From positions 2,108,001 through 2,172,000 of the forward strand of contig AP024889.1 of assembly GCA_024347015.1 (NCBI GenBank): DNA of 64,000 nt, in the 5' to 3' direction. Positions 18,794 through 28,534 of this stretch are shown in pieces (position 1 is the first letter of the stretch; the number at the start of each line of letters is the position of its first letter). The position numbers and the translations under genes are program-made. The DNA comes from Vibrio pectenicida (GTDB lineage: Bacteria > Pseudomonadota > Gammaproteobacteria > Enterobacterales > Vibrionaceae). The notes below the pieces were generated by a model, which saw only the letters and a program-made list of their open reading frames with translations, made no database searches and was not told where the DNA came from.

Positions 18794-18858
18794 TAGTAAT
18801 CCGACCTTTTATCTATGATGTGCTCTTATGCCGTTCAGTAACGCTAGGATTTTAAGCC

Positions 18859-20499
18859 ATGCATGTACATCCACCCAATCACGGCCTTCGGGCACTATTC
18901 TGGTTAATATTGTCTATCTTTTCTTTTCCATCTTTTGCCACTAGTACCGACCAAACTCCTAATTTCGACCAGCACGTCAATTCCTTTATTTCCCCTATTG
19001 CTGAGCAACTTTCTGCGATTGTTTTTTTCAAAATCAGTATATTTGGGTATTCAGTACCCATCATTGTTCTCTGGCTAAGCTTGGCCGCTGTCTTTTTTAC
19101 CTTCTACCTAAATTTTGTCAATTTAAGAGGTTTAGGGACTGCATTTCGCTTAATACGAGGAGACTATACTAACCCAAAGGCAGAGGGTGAAATTTCACAC
19201 TTTCAAGCCGTAGCGACGGCCATTTCTGGTACTGTTGGAATAGGCAATATTGGTGGAGTCGCCGTTGCAATTACTATCGGCGGACCAGGTGCAACATTCT
19301 GGCTCATTTTGGCTGGTTTTCTAAGTATGTCTACCAAGCTCGTCGAATGCACCTTAGGTGTCAAATATCGTAAAGTAAATCCTGATGGAAGTATTTCAGG
19401 TGGCCCAATGTATTACCTTGAGCATTACCTCAAAAGTCGAAACTACCCAACCTTGGGTAAATGTTTAGGCGGATTCTATGCCCTTGCATTGGTGATTGGA
19501 TGTCTGGGAATTGGTAACATGTTCCAATCAAATCAAGCTTATGCACAATTGCTGGTTGTCACTGGTGAAAGCCAAAGTTTCTTTGCAGACAAAGGGTGGT
19601 TATTTGGGGTTATCATGGCTGTTTTAGTTGCTTTGGTTATCCTCGGTGGTATCAGCTCAATTGCGAAAGTAACCGCCAAGCTTGTCCCTATCATGGCACT
19701 ACTATATGTGGTTTCAGCCTGTGTTATTCTCACCATGAGTGCAGAGCATTTACCTGATGCTATTGCTCTCATATTCTCCAGCGCATTTACCTTAGAAAGT
19801 GCCACTGGCGGTGCCGTTGGAGCAATCATTGTCGGTTTCCAAAGGGCTGTATTCTCTAATGAAGCTGGTATAGGTTCATCGTCTATTGCCCATTCAGCAG
19901 TACAAACTGATGAACCCGCCTCTGAAGGATTAGTCTCATTATTTGAACCACTAATTGATACCGTTTTTATCTGTACATTGAGTGCACTGGTTGTCATCTC
20001 AACAGCTTATCCGACAGGATTAATACACGGTGAACTGGTAGGTATTGAGCTTACCTCAGCAGTATTTGCTCACCATATTCACTGGGCTCCCTACCCACTT
20101 GCAATTGCTGCCTTGTTGTTCGCTTTTTCAACCACCATTGCTTGGTCTTACTATGGGCTAAAAGGCTGGACCTATCTATTTGGTGAGAAAAAGTCTACAA
20201 AACTTTTATTTAAGCTAATGTTTTGTAGTTTTGTCGCTCTTGGAAGTATGATCCATCTTGATGCTGTGCTTCAGTTCTCTGATGCATTAGTATTCTTAAT
20301 TGCAGTTCCAAACGTACTTGGCCTGTATTTATTCGCACCACTAGTCAAGCGTGAAGTAGAAGATTACCTAAACCGAATTAAACTCGGTGAGATTGTTAAC
20401 TACCGACATCTAAACGAGAACCACGAAGCTTATCCAAGCTACAAAAGATTTTGGATTCGCCTGACCAGTCGTTCGCAATATCGGTCAGAACAGACTTAA
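18859..20499 (+). CDS. AGCS-family sodium:amino acid symporter
   Basis: This 546-residue inner-membrane carrier has a signal-like first segment and about ten further hydrophobic segments. Family signatures are GTVGIGNIGGVAVAITIGGP, NPDGSISGGPMYYLEHYL and RAVFSNEAGIGSS, all typical of alanine/glycine:cation symporters (DagA/AlsT). Beside the taurine genes it may take up taurine, or move the alanine made by Tpa; the direction is inference. A strong terminator follows. The C-terminal tail (about 500-546) is charged and cytoplasmic. Confidence 0.85.
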   Translation: MHVHPPNHGLRALFWLILSIFSFPSFATSTDQTPNFDQHVNSFISPIAEQLSAIVFFKISIFGYSVPIIVLWLSLAAVFFTFYLNFVNLRGLGTAFRLIRGDYTNPKAEGEISHFQAVATAISGTVGIGNIGGVAVAITIGGPGATFWLILAGFLSMSTKLVECTLGVKYRKVNPDGSISGGPMYYLEHYLKSRNYPTLGKCLGGFYALALVIGCLGIGNMFQSNQAYAQLLVVTGESQSFFADKGWLFGVIMAVLVALVILGGISSIAKVTAKLVPIMALLYVVSACVILTMSAEHLPDAIALIFSSAFTLESATGGAVGAIIVGFQRAVFSNEAGIGSSSIAHSAVQTDEPASEGLVSLFEPLIDTVFICTLSALVVISTAYPTGLIHGELVGIELTSAVFAHHIHWAPYPLAIAALLFAFSTTIAWSYYGLKGWTYLFGEKKSTKLLFKLMFCSFVALGSMIHLDAVLQFSDALVFLIAVPNVLGLYLFAPLVKREVEDYLNRIKLGEIVNYRHLNENHEAYPSYKRFWIRLTSRSQYRSEQT

Positions 20500-20501
20500 A
20501 C

Positions 20502-20536
20502 AAGATAAAGGCCTATTTACAATAGGCCTTTATCTT
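20502..20536. terminator. bidirectional intrinsic terminator
   Basis: A perfect 15-bp stem (AAGATAAAGGCCTAT at 20502-20516, complement 20522-20536) with loop TTACA separates the symporter gene from the convergent kinase gene. A/T-rich arms suit termination both ways. Confidence 0.9.
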
Positions 20537-20567
20537 TAATATCAAAAGAAGTAAGCCTGCCCTCGGT

Positions 20568-22766
20568 TTAAACCAAACTATCATTCACCGTGTCAGGAGT
20601 TTGCTTCTCTGGCGTCACCAAAGGTAAAGTCAAAATAAAGCAGCATCCTTGGCCAAATTCACTAGTGACCTGTATATTGCCACCTAATAAGTCAGTCACC
20701 AAATTGTAAACGATATTAAGGCCTAATCCTGACCCACCTTGACCTAAACGCGTAGTAAAGAATGGGTCAAAAACTTTGGCAAGGTTCTCTTGTGCAATGC
20801 CTTGACCATTGTCGGTTACGGTAATAATCGCATTATCTTCAATTTGTTGTCCTTTGATCTCTATAGTGCGATGCTCATGGTCTGTAAATGCGTGAACCAA
20901 AGCGTTTGACAATAGGTTCATCAAGATTTGCGTAAGTGGCCCTGGATAGCTATCCATATTAATCGCTTGAGGGCATTCTTCACTTAATATAATTTGGCTT
21001 CGAGATAAATTTGGAGACATGGTAATTCTTAATTCATGCAGGACTTCGTCTAATTCAAATCTGCGACGTTGGTAACTGGATTGATCGACGGCCACTTGCT
21101 TAAAGCTTGAAATTAGCTCAGCAGCACGTTGCAAGTTGCGTTCGATGCTGTCTGCTGATTGGCCGCTTTGTTCAATATAAGTATCAAGAGCCGAGCGCCT
21201 AATTCCCTCCTTGGTTGATTCGATAAATATATGATTGAACTCTTTTAAACTACTCGCTACTACAATAGCATTACCAATGGGTGTATTAAGTTCGTGAGCA
21301 ATACCAGCCACCAAAGATCCAAGGCCAGAAAGTTTTTCTGACCTTACCAGCTCCTCTTGAGTCGCTTTCAAAACTTCAAGGGCTTTCTGGAGTTCTTCAG
21401 TACGCTCATCAACTCTATGTTCAAGCTCAATTGTTTGCTGCTTAGTCTTTTCCAAATATTCACGACGATCATTCTCCGTAGTCGCTGCACGTTCAAACCA
21501 GTAATGCCAACGCTCCGGAATCCTAGGTATGGATAAATTATGATTATCAGGTAGACCTTCTACAAACTGTGCTAAACGCATTGCGGGCTGGCTAAAATGC
21601 CAATGTTGGTACAAAACCACAAACAGCAATAGCGCCGTAAAGATGGTAGCCATAATCAAATGCGGACTTACAACCTCAAAGATATGACCACTCAATTCAT
21701 CCTCACTGATTTCAAGCACCAGTCTCCACGGTGTGTTAGGCAAAAGGTAAGAGCTCCAATACCCTTTATCTATATTGTGGAGGTAACCATGCCTCACTTG
21801 ATGTGCCTCACCTTCAGAAACTAATCTCAAGACTCCCTCTTGCGTCACTACTTCCGTCGCACTCAGTAATGAACCGCCACTATCAGCAATGACCAACCCT
21901 TGTTCGTCTATGACCACCAAACGAGCAATACTAATCGGCTGCTTAGTCAAGATGGTATCTAATAATTTAAGAGTGATGTCTGTACCGACCGCTCCAATAA
22001 ATCGCTCTTGGTCGTATACTGGCGCTAATAATGACACCATCATTCCCTTGCCACCCGCATCCATATAGGGCGTCGTCCATACATTCGCTCGCTCTGGGTT
22101 TTCATCCGGATTGACCAGATCAAGCGGGAAAGTACCACCTGCTTGATAGATTACATCCATCGCTTGGTCCATATTTTCGGTTTCAGTGGCGGCGATTAAC
22201 TCTCTATAACTTAACCAAGGGTATAGATAAGTAAGAGCTTGTTCACCATCATAATAATAGCTCCATTGAAAGTCGTTATGTTGAGAGTGTGTCGAAACGA
22301 TTTCAGGTACAATCATTAAAAGCGCACGTAAATCAAAGGAGTAGTCACGAATATTGGAACGAACATAGAGCTGGCCAAGTTCTTTTCTCATTTTTAAAGG
22401 CAGGTTTTCCCAAGGAGCATTTTTTACTGACCCTCTAGTACTCTGCTCAAGGAAACTGAGTGCGGACTGACTTGGAATAAGTGCTGGATATAGATAAGCG
22501 CCTTGAATACCATTTTGCATTTTATCGACATGGTCAAAGGAAACAGACAGTGTCTTATTAAGCGCAACCATTATTTCAAGCGCTTTATGTTCCAATTTAT
22601 CGATTTCCTGAATGCGAACCTCTTTGCTTAAATAGAGTGCATTACCTAGTGTGATAAATACAATTAATACCAGAACTCCATAAAGCATAAACTTATGCCG
22701 GCGAATTAATCCATCCGCACTCATTTGATCAGTATTCTGGTCAAGATCCATCATGTCTTTATCCAA
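20568..22766 (-). CDS. membrane sensor histidine kinase with extracellular Cache-like domain
   Basis: This 732-residue protein has a first membrane segment (about 28-48), a large periplasmic sensor region (about 50-365) with dCache-like features (FIGAVGTDITLKLL, GLVIADSGG), and a second segment (about 367-385). A coiled coil follows (about 430-480). The histidine-kinase core has H-box SLVAGIAHELNTPIGNAI, N-box LMNLLSNALVHAF and G-boxes DNGQGI and GGSGLGLNIV. It is the second gene of an operon, 8 bp after a response-regulator/GGDEF/EAL gene. It lacks its own receiver domain, so the neighbour is the likely partner. The ligand is unknown; Cache domains bind small organic molecules. Confidence 0.85.
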   Translation of the reverse strand: MDKDMMDLDQNTDQMSADGLIRRHKFMLYGVLVLIVFITLGNALYLSKEVRIQEIDKLEHKALEIMVALNKTLSVSFDHVDKMQNGIQGAYLYPALIPSQSALSFLEQSTRGSVKNAPWENLPLKMRKELGQLYVRSNIRDYSFDLRALLMIVPEIVSTHSQHNDFQWSYYYDGEQALTYLYPWLSYRELIAATETENMDQAMDVIYQAGGTFPLDLVNPDENPERANVWTTPYMDAGGKGMMVSLLAPVYDQERFIGAVGTDITLKLLDTILTKQPISIARLVVIDEQGLVIADSGGSLLSATEVVTQEGVLRLVSEGEAHQVRHGYLHNIDKGYWSSYLLPNTPWRLVLEISEDELSGHIFEVVSPHLIMATIFTALLLFVVLYQHWHFSQPAMRLAQFVEGLPDNHNLSIPRIPERWHYWFERAATTENDRREYLEKTKQQTIELEHRVDERTEELQKALEVLKATQEELVRSEKLSGLGSLVAGIAHELNTPIGNAIVVASSLKEFNHIFIESTKEGIRRSALDTYIEQSGQSADSIERNLQRAAELISSFKQVAVDQSSYQRRRFELDEVLHELRITMSPNLSRSQIILSEECPQAINMDSYPGPLTQILMNLLSNALVHAFTDHEHRTIEIKGQQIEDNAIITVTDNGQGIAQENLAKVFDPFFTTRLGQGGSGLGLNIVYNLVTDLLGGNIQVTSEFGQGCCFILTLPLVTPEKQTPDTVNDSLV

Positions 22767-22774
22767 TGGTTATT

Positions 22775-24985
22775 CTACTTTTCGATTTGGCGAGCAAAAT
22801 TGAGTAAATCTTCCATAATCATTGCTTTAGCAAATAGCCAACCTTGTCCCTCCTCACATCCAAAGCCTTTTAGTCTCTCAAGCTGTTGTTTATTTTCAAT
22901 GCCTTCTGCTGTGATCTCCATACCCAAAGTTTGACCAAGATTTACTATCATTTTGGCAATACTGTCATCCTGTAATATTCCCTCCACAAAAGCACGATCA
23001 ATTTTCAAGCGAGTCGCCGGAAGAGTGTGTAAGACACTCAACGAAGAAAAGCCCGTACCAAAGTCATCAATGGCTATTTTACATCCCAGCTGACGAACTT
23101 TATTCAGTACCTTACAAAGCTCAGAAATATTTTTTGCTACGACTGTTTCTGTCACTTCTAACTCAACCGTCTCCGGTTCAATATTATACCGTTTCATCGT
23201 CTGTCGTAGTTGCTGGACAAATCCCGGTCCTTCTATTTGAGTTGGGGAAACATTAATCGCCATGGTGAGTTGTGTGTGACCTGCTTGCTTAAGCATCTGA
23301 AATTGCATGCAACAATGTTCGAGAACAAAAGCACCAATACTAACCATCAAACCTGATTTCTCTGCCAATGGAATAAATTGATCTGGCGGAACCAGTACCC
23401 CATCTTTATTTCGCCAACGTAATAAAGCTTCAACACCCGAAAGTTCTAGCGTAGATAATTTGTATTTGGGCTGATAAGTCATAAATAAAGCATTGTCGTT
23501 AAGCGCCTGTTTTAACTCGGCCAGTAAATGCATTCTATCTCGAGCATCTTGCCCCATATCAGCAGAAAAACTTACCGCACCACCTCTGCTGTACAACTTG
23601 GCTTGTTTTAGTGCCACTTGGGCATCTTTGTAATGTTCAGACGAATCAAAACCCTGATCCTTAAGATCAACAAAGCCGATACTTGCAGTGATCTTGAAAG
23701 GCTGTTCATCAACCACAAAGCTTGATTCAAATAGAGATCGGATACGTTCAGTCACGATATCCTGTTGAGAGCCAAGCAACGCAAAAACATCACTGCCAAC
23801 TCGAGCCAAGAAACAATAAGGAAAATATTTCTGTAAACGTAAAGAAACTTTGACTAACAGCCCATCACCAGCTGAGTGACCAAAACTATCGTTAAAGGAA
23901 GAGAAATCATCGATATCAATCAGTGCAAGCCTAGCGTAATCATTACCAGAGATCGCGGTATAGGTATACCTTCGCAAACTGTTCAAGTTAGCGATATCAA
24001 GAAGTGGATCTTTAAAGGCTTGCTCTTCCAAACGATTATATAAAATGACATTATCAAACCCAATGGATAAATTAGCGCAAAAGACTTCAAGTAAGTGTTT
24101 ATCTATGTTTTCTAATGGTCTGCTAACGTCAACATAAGCTGCCATCCCACGACCACGTTCAGTAGAAAAGTATAAGGTTAGCCCTTGTTCTAAAATACTC
24201 GTCTTGGTCTCTAAGCACTGTATGATTGAATTTCTGATGTGCTCGGATTCAAGCGTGTCCAACGATGTTTGGACAAAATTACTGTATCGGCCCGATGTAG
24301 CAATAATTATCGGACTGACAACCTTATCATCCTGATTTTCTTGCGCACAAATCAGGCCATCGGGTTCTATCTGCATAATCGCACTAATTTGCTTAACTGC
24401 ACCTTCAGCAAACATTTGCATGCCGTAGAAATGAGCAAGTTCAGTACTCGCCTTGACGACCTTTTCTAACCCTTGACGCATGAGTTGCTGGCTACGAATT
24501 TGGTTATAAGCTCGGATAGCACTGGTTAGAATAGTAAAGAGCCGGATACGAGTTAGCTCTGGTTTAGTTCGATAGTCGTTGATGTCGTATCGCTGTATCG
24601 TGTCCATTTCGGGTGCATACCCTGGCTGACCCGTGCGCAATATAATTCGCAAAGCATGCATACCTAGCTGATCACGGATTATTTCAACAAGCTCAAGTCC
24701 TGCATGTTCCGTTTCCATCACTACATCAAGTAAAATCACACCGATATCAACCTCATCACAAAGGATAGATCTCGCTTGTTTAGCAGAGTAAGCATGGAAT
24801 AGCTCAAGGGGACGGTCTTCGACAATGAGATCCTTTAATGCCAGCTCTGTCGCATGATGAACCTCTTCATCATCATCAACGATCAGTACTCGCCAATATC
24901 GAGTTTGTGTTATTTCAGAATCCGCTTCAGACACATCTTCGATAATAGGCAGTAACTCATCAGAATCATTGCATTGCTTGCCCAT
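22775..24985 (-). CDS. response regulator with DUF3369, degenerate GGDEF and EAL domains (c-di-GMP phosphodiesterase)
   Basis: This 736-residue protein has a receiver domain (about 30-160, with VLIVDDDEEVHHA, phospho-acceptor in ILLDVV, and YRTKPE). A DUF3369-like sensor region follows (about 175-320), then GGDEF (about 325-470) and EAL (about 485-730). The GGDEF signature reads VGSDVF, so cyclase activity is probably lost. The EAL domain keeps VEALLRW, NVSPTQI, EVTETV, DDFGTGFSSL, KIDRAFV and AEGIEN, so c-di-GMP hydrolysis is likely. It is first in the operon with the kinase. Predicted role: lowers c-di-GMP when phosphorylated by the neighbouring kinase, affecting motility or biofilm. Confidence 0.85.
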   Translation of the reverse strand: MGKQCNDSDELLPIIEDVSEADSEITQTRYWRVLIVDDDEEVHHATELALKDLIVEDRPLELFHAYSAKQARSILCDEVDIGVILLDVVMETEHAGLELVEIIRDQLGMHALRIILRTGQPGYAPEMDTIQRYDINDYRTKPELTRIRLFTILTSAIRAYNQIRSQQLMRQGLEKVVKASTELAHFYGMQMFAEGAVKQISAIMQIEPDGLICAQENQDDKVVSPIIIATSGRYSNFVQTSLDTLESEHIRNSIIQCLETKTSILEQGLTLYFSTERGRGMAAYVDVSRPLENIDKHLLEVFCANLSIGFDNVILYNRLEEQAFKDPLLDIANLNSLRRYTYTAISGNDYARLALIDIDDFSSFNDSFGHSAGDGLLVKVSLRLQKYFPYCFLARVGSDVFALLGSQQDIVTERIRSLFESSFVVDEQPFKITASIGFVDLKDQGFDSSEHYKDAQVALKQAKLYSRGGAVSFSADMGQDARDRMHLLAELKQALNDNALFMTYQPKYKLSTLELSGVEALLRWRNKDGVLVPPDQFIPLAEKSGLMVSIGAFVLEHCCMQFQMLKQAGHTQLTMAINVSPTQIEGPGFVQQLRQTMKRYNIEPETVELEVTETVVAKNISELCKVLNKVRQLGCKIAIDDFGTGFSSLSVLHTLPATRLKIDRAFVEGILQDDSIAKMIVNLGQTLGMEITAEGIENKQQLERLKGFGCEEGQGWLFAKAMIMEDLLNFARQIEK

Positions 24986-25346
24986 TTCTCCCTCATATAA
25001 ATCGCAGTGATCTGAAATATGAGTTTAGTCGTAGATCAGCATAGTTGCGTAACCAAGCTGGCGATGAATGACCCAAGCTATTGACCTCATACCCAATAGA
25101 TGGGTACAATTGCGCCATCATTTCAAATAGAGAGCCACGCCAATGAACAACTAAACCTGTTATCCATTTCACTTAATTATTGGATTTACAGGAATTAGTA
25201 GGCGTAGCTGTCATGCATACTTTTTTTGCTTTTCTCTTGTTTTGGGTTGCAATTTTCATCCATTAGAATGGCTAGAAATTCTTCCATCTCCGAGTACCCA
25301 ACATAAGTTGCTATGCTTGCTTTTCCTGTTTTACAGGAGGCAATTT
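24986..25346 (+). promoter_or_regulatory. leader region of the ABC-F gene with RBS-sequestering hairpin and small upstream ORF
   Basis: This 361-bp region must hold divergent promoters. Near its right end the perfect 6-bp stem TCCTGT (25324-25329) / ACAGGA (25333-25338) includes four bases of the strong AGGAGG ribosome-binding site (25335-25340) of the ABC-F gene. Upstream a 12-codon open frame, MARNSSISEYPT, runs 25268-25306, with only a weak ribosome-binding site. Such layouts are known for translation-attenuated antibiotic-resistance ABC-F genes. Function here is inference. Confidence 0.4.
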
Positions 25347-26945
25347 ATGGCCATTTTCCACGCTCATAATATTAGTTATACATTCGCCAATGGCGACAAT
25401 CTGTTTAAAAACATTTCATGCACTATGGACAAACTCAGAGTTGGTCTAGTTGGACGTAATGGTATAGGGAAATCAATTCTCGCATCTATTCTGTCCGAAA
25501 CAGTGGCACCATCAAGTGGTACCCTAATAGCACCTTCTAGTTGTTCGATGTACCACCAGCAGCCATCAATCAAGCCAAATGATGGTATGTCCATCGCCCA
25601 GTACCTAGATAAACAGCACGTTTTAGAAGCACTCAAACATGTTGAAATGGGTAGTTGCTTGCAAAAATGGTTTGATTTAATTGGGCCGAATTGGGAGCTA
25701 GAGTTACAGCTTAATCAACAATTAATTGATCTTGGGCTTCCACCCGACCCTAACCTCCTTTGCAGTGAGCTTAGTGGAGGGCAACTCAACCGCCTAATAC
25801 TGTGGAAACTATTTGAACAAAATAATGCTTTTCTTATATTAGATGAGCCATCAAATCATTTAGACAAACCGTCTAAACAATGGCTTATCGATTGCATGCA
25901 AAGATTTCCAGGCGCAATCCTACTCATTAGTCATGACAAAGAACTGCTCAGCGAAGTGGACGAGATATGGGAATTATCAAATACCGGTTTACAAGTATTT
26001 GGGGGTAACTACCATTTCTTTGAAGAAAAGAAACAAAGCGAGCAACAAGCTATAGAGAGGCAGCTAGCTAACATTGGCCGACAAAAAAAACACTTTACTA
26101 CCCAAGCTCAACGTAACTTTGAGAAAGCACAACAAAGGGCATCCAAAAGCAATAAGTTACGCAAAAGTGGCAGCCAAGCTAAAATACTACTCAATGGAAT
26201 GAAAGAAAATGCAGAAAATAGTGCATCAAACCGCAGTAAATTAACGCAACTCAGAAAAGCACAGTTACAAAGTCAAGAACTACAAATCTCCACCAAACAA
26301 GACAAATGGAAAAACCAGAGGTTCAATGTAATCAAATACTCTGAAACTTTGAGAACTAGGATATCATTTCTAGATGGTAAACTCGCATTTGGCAGTACTG
26401 CAAAATTAACCCTACAACTTTTTCACGGAGAAAAAATCCACCTCCAAGGATATAATGGTTGCGGTAAATCCACCCTCCTAAAAACACTATTAGGTGAGCT
26501 TCCTCTCTCGGAAGGGCATATAAACACGAACGGTACCTTTTATTATTTAGATCAACACTTAACCAATATTAATCAAACATTATCAGTTTTAGATAATTTA
26601 TGTTCTCAAGTCAAAGGGATTAACCAATGTGAAGCACGTACACTATTAGCTGGAATTGGCTTTCGAGGCGACAGTGTATTTAAAAGCTCAAAGGTATTAA
26701 GTGGCGGCGAAAAGATGAAACTTAGCATGTTGATTGTCAGCCATCAAACTAATCACCCTTTCCTATTATTAGATGAGCCCGACAACCATCTCGATATAGA
26801 TTCAAAAGCAATGTTAGCCGACGCATTACGTCATTATCAAGGCGGTTTTTTATTAGTGAGCCATGATAATGACTTTGCATATGACTGTAGCATCACACGC
26901 TGCTATCACATGAAAGATGGCGGTCTAACTCTGGATGAAAATTAA
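25347..26945 (+). CDS. ABC-F family ATP-binding protein
   Basis: This 532-residue soluble protein has two ABC cassettes and no membrane segments. First cassette: VGRNGIGKSIL, LSGGQLNRL, FLILDEPSNHLD. Second: GYNGCGKSTLL, VLSGGEKMKL, FLLLDEPDNHLD. A basic inter-domain linker of about 70-90 residues (about 220-310) is rich in Lys/Gln, as in ribosome-binding ABC-F proteins. ATG 25347 is chosen over an upstream in-frame start because AGGAGG lies 6 bases before it and the product begins MAIFHAHNISYTF, a normal ABC start. It acts on ribosomes, either as a translation factor or in antibiotic target protection. It is not obviously EttA, Uup or YheS. Confidence 0.85.
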   Translation: MAIFHAHNISYTFANGDNLFKNISCTMDKLRVGLVGRNGIGKSILASILSETVAPSSGTLIAPSSCSMYHQQPSIKPNDGMSIAQYLDKQHVLEALKHVEMGSCLQKWFDLIGPNWELELQLNQQLIDLGLPPDPNLLCSELSGGQLNRLILWKLFEQNNAFLILDEPSNHLDKPSKQWLIDCMQRFPGAILLISHDKELLSEVDEIWELSNTGLQVFGGNYHFFEEKKQSEQQAIERQLANIGRQKKHFTTQAQRNFEKAQQRASKSNKLRKSGSQAKILLNGMKENAENSASNRSKLTQLRKAQLQSQELQISTKQDKWKNQRFNVIKYSETLRTRISFLDGKLAFGSTAKLTLQLFHGEKIHLQGYNGCGKSTLLKTLLGELPLSEGHINTNGTFYYLDQHLTNINQTLSVLDNLCSQVKGINQCEARTLLAGIGFRGDSVFKSSKVLSGGEKMKLSMLIVSHQTNHPFLLLDEPDNHLDIDSKAMLADALRHYQGGFLLVSHDNDFAYDCSITRCYHMKDGGLTLDEN

Positions 26946-26978
26946 TAGGTTTATCATCCCCATAAACGTTCTTCTCCT

Positions 26979-27671
26979 TTACTCAGCTTGCTCTGAGTGA
27001 AGGCGAACAAATTCTCTTGCTGAGTCCTCTAGTGGCTTAAGGAGGTGTGACTTGGTCAAACGAATATAATGATATAAATCTTCTTTATCTACCGGAGGGC
27101 TGGCAATTTTGATGTCAGGAAATTGCTGTGAAAGAAACGTATAACTTTGCAAAGGCGCTAGCCAAACATCAGCTCTGCCCGCCATAAGCATAAGAGCGGC
27201 TTGGTCGACAGAATATACCCGATGTAAACGTCTGTAATCCTTGAGGACTTCAATGTACCTGGTGCCATGCATAGTCACGATTATCTTATCTTTGGCATCA
27301 TTTAGGGTTTGGTAATAACTTCCATCTTTGGCAAATAAGTGTACTTTGATTTGCTCTAGCGGAACATTCACCTTTACCAAGCCCGCTTCATTATCTAGCT
27401 GGCCAATTCGTAAGTCTAAAGCATCATATTGACCCGTTATTATCGATTGGATTGCTCTTTCGTCAGGTAGGTAAGTGACTGTATAAGGAATGCCCGCCCC
27501 CTTGTACACAGCAGTAATGACATCTTCCACCGTCATGCCATACTTTGTCGTTTTACTCTCCCCTTTATAGCTCTCTCCAATCGCAATATTGATAACCTCT
27601 ATATCTTGAGCAAAGGCATTATTTATTGGAAGTAATAAATTAATGACAAATAAAACAACAAAAACTTTCAT
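26979..27671 (-). CDS. periplasmic solute-binding-like protein, paralogue 3 of a tandem triplet
   Basis: This protein of about 230 residues has a signal peptide (to INNAFA) and a type-2 periplasmic binding fold as in SBP_bac_3: ERAIQSIITGQYDALDLRI, TMHGTRYIEVLKDY, QAALMLMAGRADVWLAP. It is the most diverged of three tandem genes; the other two share SILGARYSD. An upstream in-frame ATG at 27683 is possible, but 27671 starts directly at the signal peptide. It is shorter than most transport binding proteins (about 250-280) and no permease or ATPase lies nearby. It may act as an orphan sensor or binding protein (inference). Confidence 0.72.
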   Translation of the reverse strand: MKVFVVLFVINLLLPINNAFAQDIEVINIAIGESYKGESKTTKYGMTVEDVITAVYKGAGIPYTVTYLPDERAIQSIITGQYDALDLRIGQLDNEAGLVKVNVPLEQIKVHLFAKDGSYYQTLNDAKDKIIVTMHGTRYIEVLKDYRRLHRVYSVDQAALMLMAGRADVWLAPLQSYTFLSQQFPDIKIASPPVDKEDLYHYIRLTKSHLLKPLEDSAREFVRLHSEQAE

Positions 27672-27760
27672 TGCTACATCCATAGGTCAAAACTGATAAT
27701 AGCAAGTATAGCTACTGGCCAAATTCTGCTCATATGGAAAGCTTTAGTATACCGTTAATC

Positions 27761-28423
27761 TTAATTGACCGATCTCGTCTGGTTAAATGCTTTTACCGAC
27801 ATTTCAAGCCGCTCGACAAGATGTGACTTTGAAACATGAACATAATGATATAAGTATTGTTTGTATACTGAAGGACTCGCGATCTTAATATTAGGAAATT
27901 CTTCTTTTGCTTTTAGATAAGTTCTGTGGGGTGCTAACCATAGATCCGCTCTTTCAGAAATAAGCATTAAGGCCGCTTGTTTTTCTGATTTGACCAGATG
28001 ACGTTTCTTATAAACTTTTGCAATATCCGAGTAACGGGCTCCTAAGATAGAGACCAAGGTTTTGTCCTTAACGTCATCTAAACTCGGATAAAAGTCATTA
28101 TTAATAGAGAGTAAATAGACATCAATAACAACGATTGGTACGTCAACTCTAACAAGCGTTTCTTCTTCATCTAATGTATCAATACGAAGATCAAGCGCAT
28201 CATATTGACCTGATGCCGCAGCTTGGATGGCTCTCTCAGTAGGTAAATATATAAACTCAACGTCAATATCCGCAGCTTTGTATATAATTCTCAAATCACG
28301 TTCTAGTGTGGAACCTTTGTATATATCTCCCATCGCGACTTTGACCGAATCTCCTGTATTTGCCAACACAGCACTTGAGAACAATAACGCGGTAAACAAT
28401 AACCTTAGGAACGGTATTTTCAT
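27761..28423 (-). CDS. periplasmic solute-binding-like protein, paralogue 2 of a tandem triplet
   Basis: This 220-residue protein has a signal peptide ending near AVLA. Shared motifs with its two neighbours are ERAIQAAASGQYDALDLRID, TLVSILGARYSDIAK, KQAALMLISERADLWLAP and LYHYVHVSKSHLVERLE. It is clearly most similar to the 28535-29200 gene. Gaps of about 90-110 bp between the three genes leave room for separate promoters. It belongs to the SBP_bac_3-like binding fold. Ligand unknown. Confidence 0.75.
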   Translation of the reverse strand: MKIPFLRLLFTALLFSSAVLANTGDSVKVAMGDIYKGSTLERDLRIIYKAADIDVEFIYLPTERAIQAAASGQYDALDLRIDTLDEEETLVRVDVPIVVIDVYLLSINNDFYPSLDDVKDKTLVSILGARYSDIAKVYKKRHLVKSEKQAALMLISERADLWLAPHRTYLKAKEEFPNIKIASPSVYKQYLYHYVHVSKSHLVERLEMSVKAFNQTRSVN

Positions 28424-28534
28424 CCACTACTCCAGAAAATTTTGTCTTTCTAACACTATAGGTTGCGTTAGATCAAAAGAGATCAGACTGCCAACTATCT
28501 AGTTCACCACATTTAACTGCTGATACAATAATTT

